DNA of 10,038 nt from Candidatus Pelagibacter sp. Lineage in GTDB: Bacteria > Pseudomonadota > Alphaproteobacteria > Pelagibacterales > Pelagibacteraceae. The stretch covers positions 1 through 10,038 of the forward strand of contig JABMNQ010000027.1 of NCBI GenBank assembly GCA_013204495.1. The letters run 5' to 3'. The position numbers and the translations under genes were made by a program. Below the pieces are notes generated by a model, which was not told the origin of the DNA, ran no database searches, and saw only the letters and a list, made by a program, of their open reading frames with translations. Shown piece by piece: positions 1 through 6,221 of the stretch (position 1 is its first letter; the number at the start of each line of letters is the position of its first letter).

Positions 1-228
1 AACATCAGGACAATTTGTAAAACCAAAAAAAATAGCAGTTAATGGTCCTTGAAAAGATTTTTCTGTAATGAGTTCATTATCCACATCTTTTAGATTAAAT
101 GCAGATCCAGTATATGACGCAACAATATCTTCTTTCTTTTCTTGTATTGACAGCACAATAGGTAGCATAATAAATATGAAAATTAATAAGCAGCCTCCCA
201 GTATAGTAATTGATGTCTTTAATTTCAT
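1..228 (-). CDS. SCO1/SenC-family copper chaperone, N-terminal part (cut by left window edge)
   Basis: The minus strand reads an open 76-codon stretch starting with ATG at 228 and running off the left edge. Residues about 5-27 form one hydrophobic helix, a membrane anchor that would put the rest in the periplasm. Then come an FNLKDVDN segment and, at residues 66-76, FFGFTNCPDV, which matches the family signature (FGFTxCPDVCP). C74 is the first cysteine of the copper-binding CxxxC pair; the second cysteine and the later histidine lie beyond the edge. SCO proteins deliver copper to, or reduce, the CuA site of oxidase subunit II, so divergence from a cytochrome oxidase cluster fits. Its start is 33 bases from the start of the first subunit III gene, so the two must share a very short promoter region. 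No clear Shine-Dalgarno is seen. Identification is strong despite the truncation. Confidence 0.88.
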   Translation of the reverse strand, partial: MKLKTSITILGGCLLIFIFIMLPIVLSIQEKKEDIVASYTGSAFNLKDVDNELITEKSFQGPLTAIFFGFTNCPDV

Positions 229-261
229 AATTTAATCAATAATATATGTTAAATTAAAGTT
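229..261. promoter_or_regulatory. 33-base divergent gap between SCO1-like and subunit III genes
   Basis: This short gap must hold, or overlap, start signals for both divergent genes. It contains a 7-base inverted repeat, AATTTAA at 229-235 and TTAAATT at 249-255, separated by 13 bases and placed almost symmetrically between the two start codons. No -35/-10 pair with normal spacing could be assigned, so the promoters may extend into the coding regions. In DNA this rich in A and T such a repeat can arise by chance. Confidence 0.3.
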
Positions 262-942
262 ATGTCTAAATTTTTTAAAAAACTTTTTGGATCATTATCT
301 GATAAGCCTTGGGAAAAGGGGCAGATAACAGCTGACAACTATCACCAAGGTAAAACATTTGATATATCATTACAGACATCAGCTGTCATTGTAATCTTTG
401 GTGTAAGTACTGTATTATTTACATTAATTGTTACTGGCTATCTTTATAGTATTCCTTTAGGTCAAGATACTCAGTATTTATTAAAGCCAAACTTACTATG
501 GTTAAATACTTTAGTTTTATTATATGTTACTTATTTTTTTAATAAAATCACAAATGATTTAAAAATCAATAATTTTGAAAAAATTAAAAGAAATTTACTT
601 ATAGTTGGCTTTTTAAGTTATGTTTTTTTATTCGGGCAAATTTTTTTTTGGTTTCAATTAATGAAAAATGGAAACTACGTTTCTACAAATAATTATTTTT
701 CATCATTTTATATTTTTACTGCACTTCATGGTTTACATCTTTTAGGAGGATTATTTTTTTGGGGGAAAGTTTTTTCCAAAGTTAATAAACTTAAAAAAGA
801 AGAAATTATAAAAGAACAAAAAAGTATAGATGCACTGTCTCTTTATTGGGCTTTTTTATTAATTGTTTGGTGTGTATTTTTTTTAATTATGTATGTTTTT
901 AATGATACTGTTATTGCTTGGTGTCGAGCATTACTTGGTTAA
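262..942 (+). CDS. Heme-copper oxidase subunit III-like protein (first, divergent copy)
   Basis: A 226-residue membrane protein with five predicted helices (about residues 40-62, 77-94, 112-133, 147-168, 194-214), the count of short bacterial subunit III rather than the seven of mitochondrial type. The family signature is clear in ALHGLHLLGGLFFW at 154-167 (H156, H159) and SLYWAFLLIVW at 193-203. Subunit III belongs to the inner-membrane oxidase core, holds lipids and supports the proton-uptake path of subunit I. By eye-alignment with the second copy in this window, this one has lost several usual polar residues: the acidic residue of the first helix (T50 here), the Glu of the GxQxFEW motif (F129) and the His and Asp of the last helix (A197, L200). 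Paired subunit III-like genes recall CoxO/CoxP of Bradyrhizobium. It ends 5 bases before a convergent small gene. Assignment to the family is good; its specific role is open. Confidence 0.85.
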   Translation: MSKFFKKLFGSLSDKPWEKGQITADNYHQGKTFDISLQTSAVIVIFGVSTVLFTLIVTGYLYSIPLGQDTQYLLKPNLLWLNTLVLLYVTYFFNKITNDLKINNFEKIKRNLLIVGFLSYVFLFGQIFFWFQLMKNGNYVSTNNYFSSFYIFTALHGLHLLGGLFFWGKVFSKVNKLKKEEIIKEQKSIDALSLYWAFLLIVWCVFFLIMYVFNDTVIAWCRALLG

Positions 943-947
943 ATGCT

Positions 948-1139
948 TTAAAGAAACAACGTTAAAATAGCCCCAACAACAATTATAAAAATTAATAAAA
1001 TATTAACAGATTTTAAATATTTTTGTATTTCTGGTCTCTTTTCTTTTTTTGAAAAAACCCCTGCCCCCAGAGAAATTACAAAATAAAAGCAAAAAACCAA
1101 AATCAGCACAACCATAAAGAGACTAAATTTTTCAAGCAT
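948..1139 (-). CDS. Small two-helix membrane protein, unassigned
   Basis: A 63-residue protein on the strand opposite the oxidase genes, filling the only gap between the first subunit III gene and subunit II. It has two strongly hydrophobic helices (about residues 6-27 and 44-63) joined by a short, basic loop (KKEKRPEIQK at 31-40). I do not recognise it with certainty. Size and hairpin shape match HIG1-type 'twin transmembrane' proteins, which associate with cytochrome c oxidase, but the usual HIG1 residues in the loop and second helix are not convincingly present. ATG at 1139 is the natural start; no Shine-Dalgarno is visible. A real gene is supported by the membrane-protein composition and by the lack of any competing frame in this stretch; a chance frame cannot be fully excluded. 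Confidence 0.6.
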   Translation of the reverse strand: MLEKFSLFMVVLILVFCFYFVISLGAGVFSKKEKRPEIQKYLKSVNILLIFIIVVGAILTLFL

Positions 1140-1246
1140 AATTTAATTGATTATAAAGCCTTATTTATCGATTTATTAATATATTTTTCTATAGATTCAG
1201 AAATTGATTTCAATTACTGTTATCTAAGAGAGAGAGAGAAACAAGT
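1140..1246. promoter_or_regulatory. 107-base divergent region and leader of the main oxidase operon
   Basis: This AT-rich gap lies between the start of the minus-strand two-helix gene and the subunit II start, so it should carry the promoter of the long oxidase operon. Several A/T-rich hexamers could serve as -10 elements (for example TATAGA at 1190-1195), but none has a good -35 partner at 16-18 bases, so I do not assign a promoter. A 12-base palindrome, GAAATTGATTTC, lies at 1200-1211 and could be an operator. An AG repeat follows just before the start codon. Confidence 0.4.
1227..1238 (+). promoter_or_regulatory. (AG)6 repeat acting as ribosome-binding site of subunit II
   Basis: Six tandem AG units end 8 bases before the ATG at 1247. 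The purine run can pair with the 16S 3' end in several registers (GAG/AGAG matches to the AGGAG core), so it is the likely Shine-Dalgarno region. It also confirms this start, since most neighbours lack any such site. As a dinucleotide repeat it could change length by slippage. Confidence 0.5.
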
Positions 1247-2089
1247 ATGCACCCGGGAATTATATTTTTAGGGGTAATTGTTGGTTCGGTTCTGTTCCAT
1301 ATATTTACTCCATGGTGGTGGACAGACATAGCTTCAAACTGGGGGGCAATGGATGATACAATTAACTTAACATTTTGGATTGGTGGAGGGGTATTTGTTT
1401 TAGTTTGTTTGTTCATGGTTTATTGTGTTCTTAAGTTTTCTTATAAAGAAGGTCGCAAAGTTGAATACAAACCAGAGGATCATAAACTAGAAAAAATATT
1501 AACTATTGCTACCACTATAGGAGTGATAGCTCTTTTGGCACCAGGACTTATTGTTTATAACAATTATATTAATACTCCCAAAAATGCATTGCACGTTGAA
1601 GTGAATGCCTGGCAATGGGGATGGCAATATAGATTGCCAGGTGAAGATGGAATATTAGGCACTGCTCATGTAGCAAAAATTAGTGACGACAATCCTTTTG
1701 GAATAAATTTGGATGACCCAAATGGAAAAGATGATATTTTAATTCAAGACGATGTACTTCACCTAAAAAAAAATAGGCCAGTAAAAATTTTATTAAGATC
1801 ACTTGATGTTTTACATAATTTTTATGTGCCTCAATTCAGAGCAAAGATGGATGCTATTCCTGGAATAATTACTTATTACTGGTTTGAACCAAATAAAATA
1901 GGGGAGTATGAGGTTTTATGCGCCGAATACTGTGGGGTAGGTCACTATGCTATGAGAGCAAAAGTTATAGTTCAAAGTGAAGGCAATTATGACAACTGGA
2001 TTAAAGAACAAGAAACTTTTTCAGATTTAATAGCAAAACAAAATAACGATAAATTAAAATTAACAATAGTTGCAAAAAATAAGAATTAA
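1247..2089 (+). CDS. Cytochrome c oxidase subunit II (CuA), CoxM-like
   Basis: A 280-residue protein that takes electrons from cytochrome c at the binuclear CuA centre and passes them to subunit I. Predicted helices lie at about 4-20, 41-63 and 86-106; the first is extra to the usual two and may be an uncleaved anchor or a signal sequence. The aromatic electron-entry motif WQWGWQY is at 122-128. All CuA ligands are visible: H190, C225, E227, C229, H233 and M236, so this is a cytochrome c oxidase and not a quinol oxidase. Between them lies an insertion of about 40 residues (130-170), containing NPFGINLDDPNG, which I recall from CoxM-type alternative aa3 oxidases. The C-terminal tail after about 258 is polar and low in complexity. 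It starts behind an AG-repeat ribosome-binding site and leads the operon, with subunit I 6 bases downstream. Confidence 0.95.
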   Translation: MHPGIIFLGVIVGSVLFHIFTPWWWTDIASNWGAMDDTINLTFWIGGGVFVLVCLFMVYCVLKFSYKEGRKVEYKPEDHKLEKILTIATTIGVIALLAPGLIVYNNYINTPKNALHVEVNAWQWGWQYRLPGEDGILGTAHVAKISDDNPFGINLDDPNGKDDILIQDDVLHLKKNRPVKILLRSLDVLHNFYVPQFRAKMDAIPGIITYYWFEPNKIGEYEVLCAEYCGVGHYAMRAKVIVQSEGNYDNWIKEQETFSDLIAKQNNDKLKLTIVAKNKN

Positions 2090-2095
2090 AACAAT

Positions 2096-3934
2096 ATGTC
2101 AGACGAATATAACCAAAAAAATACACCAATTAAAGCACAGTCTTCAGAAACCACTTCAGGTTCTTCTGGTTCGTCAAAAGATATTGATTATGTAAGACCT
2201 GCAGAGCTTCCAGAGCAAGATTTATATCACGGTCATAGCTTTATTACGAAGTGGATTTTTTGCCAGGATGCAAAAGTTATTGGAGTTCAATATTTTCTTA
2301 CTGCAGTATTTACAGGAATTGTTGGTTTAGTACTTTCATGGCTAATGCGTTTGCAATTAGGTTTTCCAGAATTGGTTCCATTCATTACTGCCGAACACTA
2401 TTATCAATTTGTAACTATGCATGGAATGATAATGGTGGTTTATTTTTTAACCGCATTATTCTTGGGAGGTTTTGGAAATTATTTAATTCCGTTGATGGTT
2501 GGTGCAAGAGATATGGTTTTCCCATATGTAAACATGGTTAGTTTCTGGATGTTCTTTATTGCAGTTTGTGTTCTTATGGCCAGCTTCTTTGTTCCGGGTG
2601 GACCAACTGGAGCGGGCTGGACACTTTATCCACCTCAAGCAATTTTACCAGGTACCCCAGGATCAAATATGGGAATTATTTTGATGCTTGTTTCTTTATC
2701 TTTATTTGTAATTGGATTTACTATGGGTGGATTAAATTACATAATTACAATTTTACAAGCACGTACTAGAGGCATGACATTAATGAGAATGCCATTGACT
2801 ATTTGGGGAATTTTTACAGCAACTGCTTTAGCAATGTTAGCTTTTCCAGCTTTATTGGTTAGCTGCATTATGATGACTTTAGACAAGATGCTTGGAACTA
2901 GTTTCTTTATGCCAACAATTCTTCAAGCAGGAGAAGTTTTAAGTTATGGTGGTGGAAGCCCAGTTCTTTTCCAGCATTTATTTTGGTTTTTTGGACACCC
3001 GGAAGTTTATATTGTAGCCCTTCCTGCTTTTGGAATAGTTTCAGATTTAATATCAGTTCATGCTAGAAAAAATATTTTTGGATATCGAATGATGGTTTGG
3101 GCTATCGTTGGTATTGGTGCTTTAAGTTTCTTTGTTTGGGCCCATCACATGTATGTTAGTGGAATGAATCCTTGGTTTGGGTTTTTCTTTGCAACAACTA
3201 CTCTTATCATTGCAGTACCAACTGCATTGAAAGTTTATAACTGGATAATTACACTATTTAGAGCCAACATAAGAATGAATACTGTAATGCTTTTTTGCCT
3301 AGGTTTTATTGTGACCTTTGTAAATGGGGGGATTACTGGAATTTTTTTAGGCAACGTTGCTGTAGATATTCCACTATCTGATACTTATTTTGTAATAGCC
3401 CATTTTCATATGGTGATGGGGATTGCACCGCTTATGGTAATTATGGGAGCTGTTTATCATTGGTTTCCCTTAGTTACAGGAAGAATGTTAAGTGAAAAAT
3501 TAGGTAAGTGGCATTTTTGGTTCACTTTTTTAGGGGCTTATTCCATTTATTTCCCCATGCACTATCTCGGTTTTATCGGAGTACCAAGAAGATATTTTGA
3601 AATGTATGACAGTCCTTATGTGACTTCTGCTACAGGAATGAATGAATTTATAACTGTGGCAGCTTTAATTGTTGGCTTCTCGCAGCTTATATTTATTTAT
3701 AATATAGTAACAAGCTTAAGTATTGGAAAGCCAGCTGGAAAAAACCCTTGGAAAGCAAATTCTTTAGAGTGGTTAACTCCAGAAGTGCCACCAGCTCATG
3801 GTAACTGGGGAGAAAAATTGCCTGTTATTCATAGATGGCCTTATGACTTCAATGTACCGGGAGCAAAAGAAGATTATATAACTCAAACAACTCCACCAAG
3901 TGAAGTTATAAGTGCAGAGGTTGAAAAAACTTAA
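2096..3934 (+). CDS. Cytochrome c oxidase subunit I (heme-copper catalytic subunit), CoxN-like
   Basis: A 612-residue catalytic subunit that reduces oxygen to water and pumps protons across the inner membrane. Heme ligands are H109 (TMHG), H436 and H438 (HFHMVMG). CuB ligands are H301 (GHPEVY, with Y305 as the cross-linking Tyr), H350 and H351. D139 fits the entry of the D-channel, E303 its upper end, and K379 (PTALKVYNW) the K-channel, so it is an A1-type pump. The first 45 or so residues are a polar, Ser/Thr-rich extension before the first helix. Small departures from common family sequence are GARDMVFPY at 136-144 where GAPDMAFPR is usual, and GGGSP at 285-289 where GGGDP is usual. The spacing to subunit II is 6 bases and to the next gene 9, with no Shine-Dalgarno at either, which suggests translational coupling in one operon. 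Confidence 0.97.
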   Translation: MSDEYNQKNTPIKAQSSETTSGSSGSSKDIDYVRPAELPEQDLYHGHSFITKWIFCQDAKVIGVQYFLTAVFTGIVGLVLSWLMRLQLGFPELVPFITAEHYYQFVTMHGMIMVVYFLTALFLGGFGNYLIPLMVGARDMVFPYVNMVSFWMFFIAVCVLMASFFVPGGPTGAGWTLYPPQAILPGTPGSNMGIILMLVSLSLFVIGFTMGGLNYIITILQARTRGMTLMRMPLTIWGIFTATALAMLAFPALLVSCIMMTLDKMLGTSFFMPTILQAGEVLSYGGGSPVLFQHLFWFFGHPEVYIVALPAFGIVSDLISVHARKNIFGYRMMVWAIVGIGALSFFVWAHHMYVSGMNPWFGFFFATTTLIIAVPTALKVYNWIITLFRANIRMNTVMLFCLGFIVTFVNGGITGIFLGNVAVDIPLSDTYFVIAHFHMVMGIAPLMVIMGAVYHWFPLVTGRMLSEKLGKWHFWFTFLGAYSIYFPMHYLGFIGVPRRYFEMYDSPYVTSATGMNEFITVAALIVGFSQLIFIYNIVTSLSIGKPAGKNPWKANSLEWLTPEVPPAHGNWGEKLPVIHRWPYDFNVPGAKEDYITQTTPPSEVISAEVEKT

Positions 3935-3943
3935 TCAATTTAA

Positions 3944-4648
3944 ATGTCAGATAATTCATTAAATAATTTACCTGGTGGTTTTAAAGGCATGTCTCAGGAT
4001 ATGGGATCCGATCAAACTGTGTTTAAAGGTGTTCAATGGGGTAAGGTTATGATGTGGATTTTTCTACTTAGTGACACTTTTATATTTAGTTGTTTTTTAA
4101 TTTCATACATGAAGGGAAGAACTTCGACAGTGGTAGATTGGCCAAACACAAGTGAGGTCTTTTCACTACATGTCAATGGCGTACCTGTTCCATTATTATT
4201 AATTGCAATTATGACATTTGTTTTAATTACTAGTAGTGGAACCATGGCTCTTGCAGTGAAATATGGATATGAAAAAAATAGAAAAATGTGTGGTTGGTTA
4301 ATATTAGCTACAGCTATTGGGGGACTTACTTTTGTTGGTATGCAAGCATTTGAATGGTCTAAACTAATACACGAAGGTGTTAGACCATGGGAAAATCCTT
4401 TTGGAGCCAAACAATTTGGTTCATTTTTTTTTATGATCACTGGGTTTCATGGAACACACGTCTCGATTGGTGTGATCTTCTTATTTATTTATTCAAGAAA
4501 AGTTTTTAGAGGTGATTTTGATAAGGGCAAAAGAGGTTTTTTTACTTCAATGAAATCAGACTATGTAGCAATAGAAATTTTAGGACTTTATTGGCATTTT
4601 GTTGATTTGGTATGGGTATTTATATTTGCCTTTTTTTATTTATGGTAA
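3944..4648 (+). CDS. Cytochrome c oxidase subunit III (second, canonical copy), CoxO-like
   Basis: A 234-residue, five-helix subunit III that keeps the family's typical residues. The first helix has FLLSDTFIF at 40-48, with D44 at the place of the mitochondrial DCCD-reactive Glu, as in quinol oxidase CyoC. VGMQAFEW at 131-138 carries E137, FHGTHVSIG at 168-176 carries H169 and H172, and EILGLYWHFVDLVW at 211-224 carries E211, H218 and D221. In contrast to the divergent copy at 262-942, these polar positions are all kept, so this is the more likely true structural partner of the adjacent subunit I. It would sit beside subunit I, binding lipid and stabilising proton uptake. It lies 9 bases after subunit I and 8 bases before subunit IV, without Shine-Dalgarno sites, as expected of an operon read by coupled translation. 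Confidence 0.94.
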   Translation: MSDNSLNNLPGGFKGMSQDMGSDQTVFKGVQWGKVMMWIFLLSDTFIFSCFLISYMKGRTSTVVDWPNTSEVFSLHVNGVPVPLLLIAIMTFVLITSSGTMALAVKYGYEKNRKMCGWLILATAIGGLTFVGMQAFEWSKLIHEGVRPWENPFGAKQFGSFFFMITGFHGTHVSIGVIFLFIYSRKVFRGDFDKGKRGFFTSMKSDYVAIEILGLYWHFVDLVWVFIFAFFYLW

Positions 4649-4656
4649 ACTAAATT

Positions 4657-4995
4657 ATGAATGAGATAGAAAACAAAGAAACAGTTGCTTCAACACATAA
4701 GATAGGAATCTACTTATGGATTTGGGGTTTATTATTTGTACTTAGTTTTTTTTCTTACATGGTTGACTGGTTTCAATTTCAGGGGTTATTAAGATGGACC
4801 TTAATTCTAATATTTATGTTTCTTAAAGCTGGCCTAATAATGGCTTTTTTTATGCATTTATTTTGGGAAAGATATGCGCTGGTTAATGTTCTTTTGTGGC
4901 CAATGACAGCAATAGCCTGTTTTATTGGGCTTATGGCAGCAGAAGCAAAATATACTGTTTTAACAAGATTATTATATTTTTTTACAGGAGGATAA
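4657..4995 (+). CDS. Prokaryotic cytochrome c oxidase subunit IV (COX4_pro family)
   Basis: A 112-residue protein with three predicted helices (about 16-37, 46-69 and 74-94). The middle one carries the hallmark of the family, FLKAGLIMAFFMHLFWER at 55-72, with K57 and H67. This small subunit, also found in cyo-type quinol oxidases, helps assemble and stabilise the core and its CuB site. The length is normal (about 100-115 residues). It is 8 bases after subunit III. The last codons carry an AGGAGG sequence at 4986-4991 that serves the following gene. Identification rests on the middle-helix motif together with position. Confidence 0.88.
   Translation: MNEIENKETVASTHKIGIYLWIWGLLFVLSFFSYMVDWFQFQGLLRWTLILIFMFLKAGLIMAFFMHLFWERYALVNVLLWPMTAIACFIGLMAAEAKYTVLTRLLYFFTGG
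4986..4991 (+). promoter_or_regulatory. Strong Shine-Dalgarno (AGGAGG) for the 87-residue gene
   Basis: A perfect AGGAGG lies inside the 3' end of the subunit IV gene, 8 bases before the ATG at 5000. It is the best ribosome-binding site in the whole window and supports the small downstream gene being translated at a high and independent rate. Confidence 0.8.
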
Positions 4996-4999
4996 TTAT

Positions 5000-5263
5000 A
5001 TGACTGGTTTTACTGTACTTGGTGGGGTGATAATATTTTTTTTACTTTTTATTTATGTCACATGGTTCGGCACTCAATTAAAAATAGAAGCTCAAAAAGA
5101 AAAAAGCCCGTCAATTAAAATTAACCCATATGACAATTTGCCTCTCAGCAGAAGATTTATTGATAAAAAAAATAAACAAGTTGGAATCTTTGATTTAGGT
5201 AATCATATTTTAATTATTGGAATGGTAATATCTCTTATATTTATTTTAATAAATATAGATTAG
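5000..5263 (+). CDS. Small two-helix membrane protein in the oxidase operon, unassigned
   Basis: An 87-residue protein I do not recognise. It has a hydrophobic helix at about 5-24, a polar, charged middle of about 43 residues (25-67, with KEKSPSIKINPYDN and SRRFIDKK), and a second helix at about 68-86. With both ends hydrophobic, the middle domain lies on one side of the membrane. The size is too small for CtaG/Cox11, Surf1 or CtaA, and no metal-binding Cys or His pattern is present. It is 4 bases after subunit IV, has the strongest ribosome-binding site in the window, and precedes ctaB by 22 bases, so it is very probably made together with the oxidase. An accessory subunit or assembly factor is inferred from position alone. 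Confidence 0.8.
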   Translation: MTGFTVLGGVIIFFLLFIYVTWFGTQLKIEAQKEKSPSIKINPYDNLPLSRRFIDKKNKQVGIFDLGNHILIIGMVISLIFILINID

Positions 5264-5285
5264 CTGTAGAGTACCTTTATCCAAT

Positions 5286-6185
5286 ATGATTATAAAAAAG
5301 ACTACTCCACTAAATATAAATAATTATATTAAATCTTTTTATTTGTTAATGAAGCCAAGAGTTATGTCTCTTGTTATTTTTACATGTGCTGTTGGTCTTT
5401 TAACTTCTAATTCGAATATAAATATTGCTGACTCAATGATAGGTATAACCTTAGTAGCACTAGGCGCTGGTGCTGCTGGATGCTTAAACATGTGGTACGA
5501 GTCAGATTTAGACGCATTAATGACAAGAACATGTTTAAGGCCAATTCCAACGGGTAAAATTAATAGAAACCAAGCACTTACCTTTGGAATGGTACTTTCA
5601 GTTATTTCAGTTGTAGCCTTAAACTATTTTGCAAATTTTCTATCTGCATCTTTATTGTTATTTACAATATTTTTTTATCTCTTTGTCTATACAATATGGC
5701 TAAAAAGGAAAACACCACAAAACATTGTTATTGGTGGAGCTGCTGGTGCATTGCCACCTGTTATCGGATGGACTATAGCTACTAATGCAATTAGTTTAGA
5801 GCCATTAACTTTATTTTTAATAATTTTTGTTTGGACACCCTCTCATTTTTGGGCATTGAGCTTATATAAGGCCGATGATTATAAAAAAGCAAAAATTCCA
5901 ATGCTACCTTTAACCGATGGTATTGAAAAAACTAAAATACATATTTTTATTTACTCTCTATTAATGTTGCCTGTTATTATTTTCCCATATTTAATTGGTT
6001 TTTCAGGCTTTATTTATCTGGTTCCAGCATTAATTCTTACAATTTATTATAATATTATTTGTTACGATCTCTATAAATATAAAAAAAATAGATTTGAATT
6101 AAAGAAAGCTAAAAAAGTTTTTGGTTACTCGATTTTGTATTTATTTTTAATTTTTGTATTATTTTTAATAGATAGTGTAATTTAA
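5286..6185 (+). CDS. ctaB: Protoheme IX farnesyltransferase (heme O synthase)
   Basis: A 299-residue UbiA-type membrane prenyltransferase that adds the farnesyl chain to heme B, giving heme O, the precursor of heme A for this oxidase. Visible landmarks are LLMKPRVMSLVIFT at 20-33; the first diphosphate/Mg site NMWYESDLDALMTRT at 68-82 (N68, D74, D76, R81); LRPIPTGKI at 84-92; the WTPSHFWALSL segment at 183-193 followed by D197 and D198; and KIPMLPLTDG at 203-212. About eight or nine helices span the chain, and the length matches the family (around 300). It lies 22 bases after the small membrane gene and appears to be last in the oxidase operon. Heme A synthase (CtaA), which would finish the cofactor, is not in the window. 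There is no clear Shine-Dalgarno. Confidence 0.96.
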   Translation: MIIKKTTPLNINNYIKSFYLLMKPRVMSLVIFTCAVGLLTSNSNINIADSMIGITLVALGAGAAGCLNMWYESDLDALMTRTCLRPIPTGKINRNQALTFGMVLSVISVVALNYFANFLSASLLLFTIFFYLFVYTIWLKRKTPQNIVIGGAAGALPPVIGWTIATNAISLEPLTLFLIIFVWTPSHFWALSLYKADDYKKAKIPMLPLTDGIEKTKIHIFIYSLLMLPVIIFPYLIGFSGFIYLVPALILTIYYNIICYDLYKYKKNRFELKKAKKVFGYSILYLFLIFVLFLIDSVI

Positions 6186-6193
6186 ATATTCTG

Positions 6194-6210
6194 TCTCAAA
6201 AATTTTGGGA
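6194..6210. terminator. Possible weak bidirectional terminator between convergent genes
   Basis: A 17-base inverted repeat with 8-base arms (one G-T pair) around a single central A sits in the 36-base gap between the ends of ctaB and the convergent DUF1467-like gene. A hairpin would need to open some of the A-T pairs at the tip, leaving about a 6-base stem. On the plus strand a run of five T follows at 6218-6222. The position suits a shared terminator, but the stem is weak and AT-rich. Confidence 0.3.
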
Positions 6211-6221
6211 TAGGATATTTT

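Noticed and set aside
640..655. Long T homopolymers in subunit III genes as phase-variation sites
   Set aside because: Such runs are frequent throughout this AT-rich window, encode the expected Phe-rich helices, and the frames are intact.
927..947. Possible terminator hairpin AGCATT / AATGCT at the end of the first subunit III gene
   Set aside because: The stem is only 6 bases, mostly A-T, with a 9-base loop and no T run after it on the plus strand.
1204..1217. Possible FNR-type site (TTGAT half) before the oxidase operon
   Set aside because: Only one half-site is present; the partner ATCAA at the required spacing is missing.
1210..1416. Minus-strand open frame over the subunit II start
   Set aside because: It overlaps the conserved N-terminus of subunit II and its leader and shows no domain.
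2251..2769. Two open frames in another plus-strand frame inside subunit I (2251-2541 and 2566-2769)
   Set aside because: Both overlap the subunit I gene completely and their products look like out-of-frame readings rich in Cys, Trp and Ser.
4033..4440. A 135-codon open frame on the minus strand inside subunit III
   Set aside because: It lies wholly within the clearly identified subunit III gene, has no recognisable motif and is explained by the composition of a membrane-protein gene.
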